From: a virus
Direction: 5' to 3' (one strand)
IMG/VR virus record: IMGVR_UViG_3300017773_004998
Location: 1-51,052 of that record
Length of the DNA: 51,052 nt
Part shown: positions 32,746 to 41,089 of the stretch, piece by piece
Position numbering within the stretch: the stretch's first letter is position 1
Layout of the letters: each line of letters opens with the position of its first letter
Position numbers and translations under genes: made by a program
The notes under the pieces: generated by a model
Database searches by the model: none
The model's input: the letters and a program-made list of their open reading frames with translations, nothing else
Told to the model about the DNA's origin: nothing

Positions 32746-35679
32746 ATGTCGTTAGGATGGACACCAAACTCAGTAATACATACTGGCTTATCAATTAAAA
32801 CTTTAAATCAGATAAAAAAAAGAGGAGAAACTCTCAAAAAAGTATCTGGTAGAACTACTAATGATCTAATTTATCTCAATAGTAAAACCAGTTGGGTTAA
32901 AATATCATCAGCAGTAGATGTAGATCCAGATGGAGGAAATAAGTTTTCTAGTCAAACTGCTAAGTCTAACGTATTAGCAGGTGGGGTATTAAATAGTAAG
33001 CAAAAAATGAGAGCAGGTATTTTTAATAATACCGATGATGCTTATATTTTAGATAGTGTTGGAAGTGGTTATAGACCTATACCCGGAATTACAGGATTTC
33101 AATCAGAAATATTAGGTACTTATGGTACTTATCAAAGAGTAGCAATAGATTTTCAATGTAATAGCATAGACCAGCTATCAGTAATGGAGCAACTTTACTG
33201 CAGACCAGGTATGAATTTATTAGTTGAATGGGGGCACACTATATATAAAAAAAATAATGGTGAAGTAGTAACCACTATACAGACTATATCTAACTTTTTT
33301 GACAATATAACTAGCGATAAAGAAAAAGAAAATAACAAAAAAAGAATATACGATCAAATAAATACTCTAAAAGAAAATAGCGATGGTAATTATGATGGAT
33401 TCTTAGGACGTATAACTAACTTTAATTATAAGTTTAACATTGACGGTACATATAACTGCCAAGTAGTAGTATTAGCTCACGGTGCATTATTAGAATCAGT
33501 TAGATTATTAATTAGTTCTACAACTTCTGAAGACACAACAACCTCTACAGCAAATATTGCTAAAGATATATCTAGATTTACAAAATTTTTTAATATTATA
33601 TTAGATCAAGGTTTATTAGGGACTACAGAAGAAACTATTAAAGCTTTAAAAGACGGAATTGCTGAAGATTATAATTTATTTGAAAAACGACTAGAAAAAA
33701 GTAAACGAGACTTAAAAATACTGTCTATTGGAAAAGCAACAGCAGAAGGAGAAAAAGATGAAATAATAAAATTTGTACCATTATCAGTCGTATTAGAAAT
33801 GATTAACTTAATATTCTGTCCTAAGAATGATGTTGATGAAGATATTAATGATGTTGAATTTTACACAGAACAAGGAGATAAAGAAACATCTTACCTTACA
33901 TTCCCAGGTCATTTTTCGATTAATCCAACAATATGTTTTCTTCCTAAATCAAGAGCTTTAAATTTTCCACTTTCATACTTTTTTACCAACGCTGATTCTT
34001 CTATATTACCTTCTAGACAAGATGATATATTAGATATTATGGTGAGTATAAACTATATATTGAAAGTATTTAACGACATGATAGATCCTAGTAAAACTGA
34101 TAAAAATGATCAATCAGTATACGATTTTGTCAGAGTAATTTTAAAAGGAATAACCGATTCTTTAGGGGATATAAATTTATTTGATTTTCATTACGAAGAT
34201 CAAGAAGATAAAGTTTATATAGTAGATAGAAAAATAACTCCTCAATCAAAAGATATAAAAGATTCCTTATTAGAAATTAGAGGTACTGAAACTTCTATGT
34301 TTAATTTCTCAATTACCAGTAAAGTACCTGCTAATTTAGCTACAACTATGGCTATAGGAGCTTCAGCTCAAGGTACTGATTTAGGTGAAGATATGTTAAA
34401 TGTTCAATCATGGAATAAAGGTTTAAGAGATAGATTTAATCCTAATCCTGGTTTTTTAGGAGATAATACTAATGAAGATCAAGCAGAAGATAGTATATCA
34501 CAGCAAAAATTTGGTAAACTTATAGACTATATATGTGATGTAGATAGATCTGAAATAATTGAAGGATCAAATGGTAAGTTAGAAAAGAAAATTAGAGATT
34601 CAGCATCAACTCAAAACGACCCTTTTTATTATATTAATTATAATGCAAACGATGCATCTGCTATTAGACCGGTGTATAATAAAGTTATGCAAGATTTATA
34701 TAAAGCTCAGACTAAAAAAGAGCAACAAAATGCAGCAGGATTAATTCCTATAAATGTGGATTTTAGTATGATAGGAATTTCAGGATTTAAAATAGCACAA
34801 GCATTTACTATTCAAAAAGGAACTTTACCTGCTAAATATGATGATAAAGTAGGATTTATTATAAAAGGGCTATCTCATGTTATCGGATCAGATAATAAAT
34901 GGAAAACAGATATAACCGGTCAAATGTGTATTCTTTCTCAAGCTGAAATTAAAGGAAGAGAAGATTTCAACATAGATGATTTTATAACCGAAGGACTAAA
35001 GGTAACGGAAACACCAGCACCAGATACTCCTATATTATTCTGGCCAATATCTACTTCATTTAATCCATATAAATTTTCTGAAAATGGATTAGGTTCAGTA
35101 GGTAAAAGAAATTTCATTGATAGTAGCACTAGAGAGGGAGCAGGTACTACCGGTTCAGGTAAATTTGGAGCAAAAAGAGGAGCACGTCAACATGCAGGAT
35201 TAGATATTATAGCGAAATCTGATAGGCCTATTATTGCTCCTATAGATGGTTCTGTAAGGTTTATAAATGAGTTTACAGATAAAGGTGGACACGGTATAGA
35301 AATAACAGGTAAAGGTGACTATTTAGGGTATTCAGTTAAAATAGGATACATATACTTAGGTTATAATAAGGAAAGTATAGAACCCCTGTTGGTTAAAATA
35401 ATCAAATTAGGTTTAAATACTAAATCAAATCAAGTAACAAAAAATATATTTAAAGAAACAGTTAAAGCAGGAGAATTAGTATGTTATGCAACCGATATGG
35501 TAAATGGTTCTTTGAAAACAACCTCAGATGGGATAGTTACGACTAATAAAAATGATATCCCTAATTTCTTCCCAGGATATGGAGGAGATATGACAAATCA
35601 TATTCATTTAGAAATAAGATATAATGGAGCATTAATAAACCCTGTTAAAGCACCTTATCAAACTAAATCAATAGTCTAA
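32746..35679 (+). CDS. Baseplate hub protein with C-terminal M23 peptidase domain
   Basis: Residues 1-740 contain a beta-rich hub domain (TYQRVAIDFQCNSIDQLSVMEQLYCRPGMNLLVEWG near 125-160, FSINPTICF near 385). Residues about 770-977 form a lysostaphin-type M23 endopeptidase: RQHAGLDI with the zinc His/Asp near residues 815-819, and NHIHLEIRYNG with the H-x-H near 951-955. Such a domain cuts peptidoglycan cross-links, so it would open the wall under the baseplate at infection. T4 uses a gp5 lysozyme in the same place. It has 977 residues and overlaps the next gene by 1 nt. Confidence 0.8.
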   Translation: MSLGWTPNSVIHTGLSIKTLNQIKKRGETLKKVSGRTTNDLIYLNSKTSWVKISSAVDVDPDGGNKFSSQTAKSNVLAGGVLNSKQKMRAGIFNNTDDAYILDSVGSGYRPIPGITGFQSEILGTYGTYQRVAIDFQCNSIDQLSVMEQLYCRPGMNLLVEWGHTIYKKNNGEVVTTIQTISNFFDNITSDKEKENNKKRIYDQINTLKENSDGNYDGFLGRITNFNYKFNIDGTYNCQVVVLAHGALLESVRLLISSTTSEDTTTSTANIAKDISRFTKFFNIILDQGLLGTTEETIKALKDGIAEDYNLFEKRLEKSKRDLKILSIGKATAEGEKDEIIKFVPLSVVLEMINLIFCPKNDVDEDINDVEFYTEQGDKETSYLTFPGHFSINPTICFLPKSRALNFPLSYFFTNADSSILPSRQDDILDIMVSINYILKVFNDMIDPSKTDKNDQSVYDFVRVILKGITDSLGDINLFDFHYEDQEDKVYIVDRKITPQSKDIKDSLLEIRGTETSMFNFSITSKVPANLATTMAIGASAQGTDLGEDMLNVQSWNKGLRDRFNPNPGFLGDNTNEDQAEDSISQQKFGKLIDYICDVDRSEIIEGSNGKLEKKIRDSASTQNDPFYYINYNANDASAIRPVYNKVMQDLYKAQTKKEQQNAAGLIPINVDFSMIGISGFKIAQAFTIQKGTLPAKYDDKVGFIIKGLSHVIGSDNKWKTDITGQMCILSQAEIKGREDFNIDDFITEGLKVTETPAPDTPILFWPISTSFNPYKFSENGLGSVGKRNFIDSSTREGAGTTGSGKFGAKRGARQHAGLDIIAKSDRPIIAPIDGSVRFINEFTDKGGHGIEITGKGDYLGYSVKIGYIYLGYNKESIEPLLVKIIKLGLNTKSNQVTKNIFKETVKAGELVCYATDMVNGSLKTTSDGIVTTNKNDIPNFFPGYGGDMTNHIHLEIRYNGALINPVKAPYQTKSIV

Positions 35680-36278
35680 TGTACATACCAATATCAAAAT
35701 ATTCAAAAGCAAAATATTCAAGAGGAAATGATTTTACTAAATCTGATGGAACGTTCTATGTAGGTTGGTACTTTACAGATATATCAGGTAATTTTTTTGC
35801 AGGTAAAAAACCTTCAAATACTTCTTTTAGTTTAACTTTAGCAAATTCTGAATTAACAGCTCCAATACCAAAAATGGAATTTACAGGAGAGTATATACAA
35901 CCAAAAGAAGCTGATTATGATAACGGTTACTTCCTCAGATTTTTCCTACAAGATAAAAGATCTAAAAAGATTATAGAAGTAAAGAAAGAAAAATTTGATT
36001 TTTTAAAAAAATATAACTATATTATAAATTTACAAATAAAATGGTTGTTAGTAGGTCCTATTGAAAATATTAATAAAGGACCTTATATTTATTTTGGTTC
36101 AGCAGCTAGAAATAAAGAAACAGTTATGAATCAATCTGTAATAGATTTTCCTAAAAATTACTTTAAAAACTATTACGAATTCATTATAGAAGAGGATATT
36201 GAATTAACTCAAAAACAGATATCTGATCCTGAATTTGACCCTATAGTTAATGAAGAAAAAAGATCTTCTGGTTATTAG
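35679..36278 (+). CDS. Baseplate-associated hypothetical protein
   Basis: The 199-residue product begins MYIPISKYSKAKYSRGNDFTK and has a beta-rich middle (FYVGWYFTDISGNFFAGKKPS). The 1-nt overlap with the hub gene and the promoter after it make it the last gene of the tail transcript. There is no catalytic motif or coiled coil. A structural role in the baseplate is inferred from position only. Confidence 0.5.
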   Translation: MYIPISKYSKAKYSRGNDFTKSDGTFYVGWYFTDISGNFFAGKKPSNTSFSLTLANSELTAPIPKMEFTGEYIQPKEADYDNGYFLRFFLQDKRSKKIIEVKKEKFDFLKKYNYIINLQIKWLLVGPIENINKGPYIYFGSAARNKETVMNQSVIDFPKNYFKNYYEFIIEEDIELTQKQISDPEFDPIVNEEKRSSGY

Positions 36279-36308
36279 TTGGTAATTTAAAATAAATTAC
36301 TTATATTA
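36279..36308 (+). promoter_or_regulatory. Bacteroidetes-type promoter candidate before the polymerase gene
   Basis: TTG at 36279-36281, 20 nt, TATATTA at 36302-36308. The element starts in the base after the stop of the tail gene and is 17 nt before the GTG at 36325. It marks the change from late tail genes to replication genes. Confidence 0.6.
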
Positions 36309-36324
36309 TTAAAAAGGTTATAGA

Positions 36325-37650
36325 GTGTTTTACATATCAGAAACAGAATATCAGTTAGAGCGTTTAAAAAACTTAGCTAGATTCGGAGCTTTTGTTCATA
36401 TTATATCTTCTAACGATAATTACCATCCTAAATTAGCAAGTACTATAGCAGTTTACTTAAGACCAGTTAATAGTAAACATGGTTTTATCATTCCTATAGA
36501 TCATGATGAAGGCTTAAATGTTACTAAAGAACGTGTCTACAAACTTCTACAGGAGTTTAGTACTCTTTATACAGTTGATAAGAAAGAATTGCTATATCAC
36601 TTTAATATACAGGGAGCAATTGATCTTTCTTTACTATATTCAATGACGAAATTTGAAAGGTTAGAATACTCTAAAGAAAATTCTACTTTAAACTATTTCT
36701 ACCATAAAAATAGAGACTTTGTAGAAATAAATAAATTAATTCCTATTACTAAGTTATATGAATCTTGTGAAAAACTATACGATCAAGTTAAAGCTATAGT
36801 AAAATATAAAATACCTACCGGATTCGATTTTTATAATATAACCGGTATTAATGTTTTCTATTTAATCGAGCAAACTGGATTAGGAGTTTATTATGAAGCT
36901 TATAATGAATTATTTAAACCTCGAAATCCTTTATACAATACTGTTAATAACACAGTTCTGACCTACTACAACCTGTATAATGTTACATCTAGACCTACTA
37001 ATTCATATAATAGTGTTAATTACGCTGCTATCCCTCACTCTGAAAAGCATAGAAAAACCTTTAAACCGCAAAACGATTACTTTGTAGAGTTTGACTTTGA
37101 CGGTTATCACTTGCGACTACTTTGCGAACAGATTAATCACCCACTTACTAATGAATCCGCTCATAAGCAGTTAGCAAAGTTATACTTTGGTAAAGAAGAA
37201 ATTACAGATGATGAATACAGTAAAGCTAAACAAATAAATTTTCAAGCTATCTACGGTAAGATACCAGAAGAGCATGCATCTTTAGATGTTTTTGTAAAAA
37301 TAAATAAGTTTATTCAAGATTTATGGAAAGAGTTTGAAAAGAAAGGAGAAATAAAAGCTCCTATTAGTGAAAAACCCTTTACTACTAAGTTAAAAGACAT
37401 GCATCCACAGAAATTAATGAATTATGTTATGCAATCGTTGGAAACTTCAAGAAATATACTTATATTAAAAGAAGTACTCAAGTACTTAAGAGATAAGAAA
37501 TCAAAAATAGTTTTATACACGTATGATGCTATTTTATTTGATTTTTGTAAAGAAGATGGAAAAGAAACTTTAGAGGATATTAAAAATATACTAGAAGAAG
37601 GTAAAAAATACCCAATAAAGTTTAAATATTCCAATAATTTAGTTTTGTAA
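36325..37650 (+). CDS. Compact family A DNA polymerase-like protein
   Basis: Motif A is FDFDGYHLR with catalytic Asp257 and Arg264, spaced like DYSQIELR. The O-helix motif B is KQINFQAIYG with Lys302, Phe306 and Tyr310 at the usual four-residue spacing. Motif C is TYDAILF with Asp401; the usual His-Asp-Glu is Tyr-Asp-Ala here. A preceding TSRPTNSYNS...YAAIP segment corresponds to the TGRLSS...NLQNIP region. At 441 residues it has little more than the polymerase core; no 3'-5' exonuclease motifs are visible in the N-terminal 220 residues. The start is GTG, 17 nt after the promoter. It is placed directly before SSB, UvsX and helicase genes, so it is probably the phage replicase or a repair polymerase. 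Confidence 0.75.
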   Translation: MFYISETEYQLERLKNLARFGAFVHIISSNDNYHPKLASTIAVYLRPVNSKHGFIIPIDHDEGLNVTKERVYKLLQEFSTLYTVDKKELLYHFNIQGAIDLSLLYSMTKFERLEYSKENSTLNYFYHKNRDFVEINKLIPITKLYESCEKLYDQVKAIVKYKIPTGFDFYNITGINVFYLIEQTGLGVYYEAYNELFKPRNPLYNTVNNTVLTYYNLYNVTSRPTNSYNSVNYAAIPHSEKHRKTFKPQNDYFVEFDFDGYHLRLLCEQINHPLTNESAHKQLAKLYFGKEEITDDEYSKAKQINFQAIYGKIPEEHASLDVFVKINKFIQDLWKEFEKKGEIKAPISEKPFTTKLKDMHPQKLMNYVMQSLETSRNILILKEVLKYLRDKKSKIVLYTYDAILFDFCKEDGKETLEDIKNILEEGKKYPIKFKYSNNLVL

Positions 37651-37672
37651 AACAGTTTAATATTTATATAAA

Positions 37673-38122
37673 ATGGCAAATGTTATAGCCTCCAGGTTCG
37701 ATTACGATTTAGAACCTTTATATTTAAACGAAGATATGAGTAATAAACTGTTCTGTACTTTTGCTACAGAAGATTCGCTTGAGAGCGTACTTGAACAAAT
37801 TCAAGAACGTTATAAGATAATTTATAATAAAATATTCGTTCTTTACTCTAAGAGTCAAGATGAATATATTTGTACTTATAATGTTGATTTTGGCAATGTA
37901 GGAGCTTTTTTAGAAAATACAATTCTAGTCCATAGAAAGAAAGAATCTAATACTCTATATACTATTAATGCTTTAAATACTTTAATTAAAGAATTAAATG
38001 GAGGAGTCTTAGATACTACCTATAAAGTAACCTGGACAGATTACAGAAATTGTATACTTCTTACCAAAGGTCCAGATCTCAAAAGAATAAACACAAAATT
38101 ATACAAAATTTTAGAGATATAG
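37673..38122 (+). CDS. Hypothetical protein between polymerase and SSB genes
   Basis: The 149-residue product begins MANVIASRFDYDLEPLYLNED and has no motif I recognise. It has the alternating strand-helix pattern of a small globular protein (YICTYNVDFGNVGAFLENTILVHRKK, then TLYTINALNTLIKELNGG). It is 22 nt after the polymerase gene and 62 nt before the SSB gene, with a promoter in that gap. A replication or regulatory role is possible from position, nothing more. Confidence 0.5.
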   Translation: MANVIASRFDYDLEPLYLNEDMSNKLFCTFATEDSLESVLEQIQERYKIIYNKIFVLYSKSQDEYICTYNVDFGNVGAFLENTILVHRKKESNTLYTINALNTLIKELNGGVLDTTYKVTWTDYRNCILLTKGPDLKRINTKLYKILEI

Positions 38123-38152
38123 TTGGATAATAGAATATTATTACCTATATTA
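38123..38152 (+). promoter_or_regulatory. Bacteroidetes-type promoter candidate before the SSB gene
   Basis: TTG 38123-38125, 20 nt, TATATTA 38146-38152, 33 nt before the ATG at 38185. It has the same spacing as the elements at 27181, 36279 and 50851. SSB is needed in large amounts, which suits a promoter of its own. Confidence 0.6.
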
Positions 38153-38184
38153 TATTAAACGTTATAATTAAAATAAGTTATATT

Positions 38185-38988
38185 ATGGATTTAAATGCGA
38201 TCAAGGCAAAATTAGACGCCTTAAACAACGGTAATCAGCAACAAGAGAAAACTGATTACACAAAAATCTTCTGGAGACCTGAATTAGGTAAACAGACAGT
38301 AAGAATTGTTCCATCGGCTTTTGATCCCACTTTTCCTTTTAAAGAGTTAAAGTTTCATTACGGTATAGGGAAGTACCCAATGGTAGCTTTATCGAATTTC
38401 GGTAAGCAAGACCCTATAGAAGAGTTTGTAAAGGAGCTTAAAAAGACTTCGGATAAGGATAATTGGTCATTAGCAGGGAAACTTAACCCTAAGACTAGAA
38501 TTTTCGCACCTGTTATAGTAAGAGGTGAAGAAGATAAAGGTGTAAGGTTATGGGGATTTGGTATTACCATTTACAAAGCATTATTAGCATTAGCTGAAGA
38601 TGAAGATGTAGGTGATTTTACTGATGTAATCAATGGTTGGGATATGATTGTTGAACAACAACAAGGTAACCCTTACCCTACTACTTCGGTTAGAATTAAA
38701 CCAAAACAATCACCTTTATCAGATAATAATGATTTAGTTGATTCTTGGATTAAAACTCAACCTAATCCGGTAGAGGTTCATTCTCAATACGATTATGATT
38801 TTATTAAAAAACAACTTCAGAATTATTTGAATCCTGGATCAGCAGAAGAGAATACTCCAGTAGCAGGTTCGGAATCAAGCAAGCCAGAAAGCTCAGGAAG
38901 TCCTCAAAAGACTGACTTTACTTTGGAAACAGCTACCGCTGGCAACAAAGACACAGTTAGTAAATTTGATGACCTATTTAACGAGTAA
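38185..38988 (+). CDS. gp32: Single-stranded DNA-binding protein (T4 gp32-like)
   Basis: The product has a gp32-like core: YTKIFWRPELGKQTVRIVPS, FKELKFHYGIG, ARPVIVRGEE-like FAPVIVRGEEDKGVRLWGFG and IYKALLALAEDEDVGDFTDVINGWDM. This is followed by a Ser/Gly/Glu-rich linker and an acidic terminus SKFDDLFNE, the protein-partner tail of this family. It has 267 residues (T4 gp32 has 301). No cysteine occurs anywhere, so the zinc site of T4 gp32 is absent. It coats ssDNA and recruits the helicase, polymerase and UvsX encoded next to it. It is 2 nt before the uvsX-like gene. Confidence 0.85.
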   Translation: MDLNAIKAKLDALNNGNQQQEKTDYTKIFWRPELGKQTVRIVPSAFDPTFPFKELKFHYGIGKYPMVALSNFGKQDPIEEFVKELKKTSDKDNWSLAGKLNPKTRIFAPVIVRGEEDKGVRLWGFGITIYKALLALAEDEDVGDFTDVINGWDMIVEQQQGNPYPTTSVRIKPKQSPLSDNNDLVDSWIKTQPNPVEVHSQYDYDFIKKQLQNYLNPGSAEENTPVAGSESSKPESSGSPQKTDFTLETATAGNKDTVSKFDDLFNE

Positions 38989-38990
38989 AA

Positions 38991-40064
38991 ATGGCAAAAA
39001 AGAAAGAAGAAGTAAAAGCAAGAGCGACCTCTGCAGTACGTAAGTCGTTCAACTTAAGCAATTTTAAGAAAAAGAAAGGGTTTTCAAACTCTTCTGTAAA
39101 GTTTAAAGAACAAGGTTGGATACCTTTATCTAAAGCTTTTCAAGATATTACTTCCCTACCCGGTATACCTACCGGTCACATTTCTCTTTTAAGAGGACAT
39201 AGTGATACGGGCAAAACAACTGCCCTAATTGAAGCTGCGGTGAGTGCTCAGAAATTGGGCATTCTCCCAGTCTTTATTATTACTGAGATGAAGTGGTCAT
39301 GGGAACATGCTAAAGAAATGGGACTAGAAGTTAGCGAAGTAACTGATGCAAACGGTACTATCACTGATTATGAAGGTCATTTTTTATATGCTGATAGAGG
39401 TGTTTTGAATACTATAGAAGATGTAGCAGTATATATAGCAGATCTTTTGGATGAACAGGCGAAAGGAAATCTTCCTTTTGATATGTGCTTCTTATGGGAC
39501 TCTATTGGCTCTGTTCCTTGTGATTTATCAGTTCGTTCTAATAAGAATAATAACGAATGGAATGCAGGAGCTATGTCTACTCAGTTTGGAAATAACTTAA
39601 ATCAAAAGATTCTTTTATCTAGGAAAGAAAATTCTCCTTATACAAATACTTTAGTAGCAATTAATAAAGTATGGACTATGAAACCAGAGCACCCTATGGG
39701 TATGCCTAAATTACAAAATAAAGGGGGTATGTCTATGTGGTATGATGCAACCTTAGTAGTTACCTTTGGTAATATTACTAATCCAGGTACGTCTAAAATC
39801 AAAGCTATTAAAAATGGTATGCAAGTAGAGTTTGCTAAAAGAACTAACGTCCAGATAGAAAAGAATCATATTGGAGGAGTACAGTCTAGAGGTAGAATAG
39901 TTATGACGCAACATGGTTTTATAGCAGACGATAAGAAAGCTATAGATAAGTATAGAGATGCTCATAAAGAACACTGGTTAAAATTAGTTGGTAGCTTAGA
40001 TTTCGATCTAGTTGAAGAAGGAGATTTAGAAGAAGAGAAAATCACTACTAATTTACTAGACTAG
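38991..40064 (+). CDS. uvsX: UvsX-like RecA-family recombinase
   Basis: Walker A is GHSDTGKTT (about 69-77) and Walker B-like FDMCFLWDSIGS at about 160-172. Other RecA/UvsX landmarks are WIPLSKAFQDITSLPGIPTGHI before Walker A, FIITEMKWSW, and NTLVAINKVW with the L2-like KLQNKGGMSMWYDA. It is 357 residues, close to T4 UvsX (391). The acidic C-terminal tail ends EEGDLEEEKITTNLLD. It would pair ssDNA with duplex DNA in recombination-dependent replication. Its TAG overlaps the next gene's GTG (TAGTG). Confidence 0.85.
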   Translation: MAKKKEEVKARATSAVRKSFNLSNFKKKKGFSNSSVKFKEQGWIPLSKAFQDITSLPGIPTGHISLLRGHSDTGKTTALIEAAVSAQKLGILPVFIITEMKWSWEHAKEMGLEVSEVTDANGTITDYEGHFLYADRGVLNTIEDVAVYIADLLDEQAKGNLPFDMCFLWDSIGSVPCDLSVRSNKNNNEWNAGAMSTQFGNNLNQKILLSRKENSPYTNTLVAINKVWTMKPEHPMGMPKLQNKGGMSMWYDATLVVTFGNITNPGTSKIKAIKNGMQVEFAKRTNVQIEKNHIGGVQSRGRIVMTQHGFIADDKKAIDKYRDAHKEHWLKLVGSLDFDLVEEGDLEEEKITTNLLD

Positions 40065-41083
40065 TGGCATACGATAAAATACTAAAGAACTTAAAGCAGA
40101 CCCCACCCCGAGAGCTAAATGATCACATTATGGTGATCGATGCTATGAATATGTTAATTCGTAGCTTTTCCCTGCTCAAAGCAATGAGTCCAACAGGTCA
40201 CCATATTGGAGGCCTAGTTGGCTTTTTGCGATCTTTAGGATATGTTACTAGAATATTTGATCCTACTAGAGTAATAATAGTATGGGACGGTAAAGGAGGT
40301 TCCGGAAATCGTCAAAATATAGACCCTAATTATAAAGCTCATAGAGCTAATACTAGAATTACACATTGGGGATTATACGATACTAAACAAGAAGAAACTG
40401 AAGCACTAGTAGGACAATTATTTAGAACAAAAGACTATCTTGAATGCCTTCCAATACATCAAATTATGATGGAAAAATTAGAGGCTGATGATATTATAGC
40501 TTACTTAGCTCAAGAAGCTACTAATAATAAAAAGAAATTAACCATTATTTCCTCAGATAAAGATTTTTTACAGATGATAAATAAGCATGTAGAAGTATAT
40601 GCTCCTGTAAAGAAAAAAGTATATACTGAAAAAAATACTAAAGAAGAAATAAAAGTAATACCAGGGAATTATAATGTAGTAAAAGCATTACTAGGAGATA
40701 ATTCTGATGGTTTAAGCGGAGTGAAAGGTTTGGGTATAAAAACTATAGTATCTGAATTTCCTGATATAGTAGACAAACCAAACACTACATTAGATTACAT
40801 ATTTGAGATATGTGAAAAAAATCTAGAAGGTAAAAAAATATTCTCTAAAATTATTCATCAATGGGATAAAGTAGAAACTAATTTTAAATTGATGAATTTA
40901 CATGAAAGTGTGTTGGATAATAGAGAAAAAAATACTATATTAGATATTATAAAAAGTGGCGTACCTGATCTTCAAGCAGGAGCATTTTTACATCTATTAG
41001 ATTCTGATAGAATAGAGGGTGTAACGAAAAATACTGAAGGTTGGCTAGAAAACTTTAGGGGTTTAACGGTTTTTAAAAAATAG
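40064..41083 (+). CDS. rnh: 5'-3' exonuclease/flap endonuclease (T4 RNase H-like)
   Basis: HIMVIDAMNMLIRSF (about 21-35) carries the first metal Asp, RVIIVWDGKGGSGNRQNIDPNYKAHR is the arch/primer-processing segment, LEADDIIAYLA (about 141-151) and IISSDKDFLQM (about 162-172) hold further metal-binding Asp, and LLGDNSDGLSGVKGLGIKT (about 209-227) is the H3TH DNA-binding motif. It uses GTG at 40064, overlapping the uvsX stop by 1 nt. It removes RNA primers and flaps during lagging-strand synthesis. The 339-residue size fits T4 Rnh (305). It is 6 nt before the helicase gene. Confidence 0.85.
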   Translation: MAYDKILKNLKQTPPRELNDHIMVIDAMNMLIRSFSLLKAMSPTGHHIGGLVGFLRSLGYVTRIFDPTRVIIVWDGKGGSGNRQNIDPNYKAHRANTRITHWGLYDTKQEETEALVGQLFRTKDYLECLPIHQIMMEKLEADDIIAYLAQEATNNKKKLTIISSDKDFLQMINKHVEVYAPVKKKVYTEKNTKEEIKVIPGNYNVVKALLGDNSDGLSGVKGLGIKTIVSEFPDIVDKPNTTLDYIFEICEKNLEGKKIFSKIIHQWDKVETNFKLMNLHESVLDNREKNTILDIIKSGVPDLQAGAFLHLLDSDRIEGVTKNTEGWLENFRGLTVFKK

Positions 41084-41089
41084 GTTATT

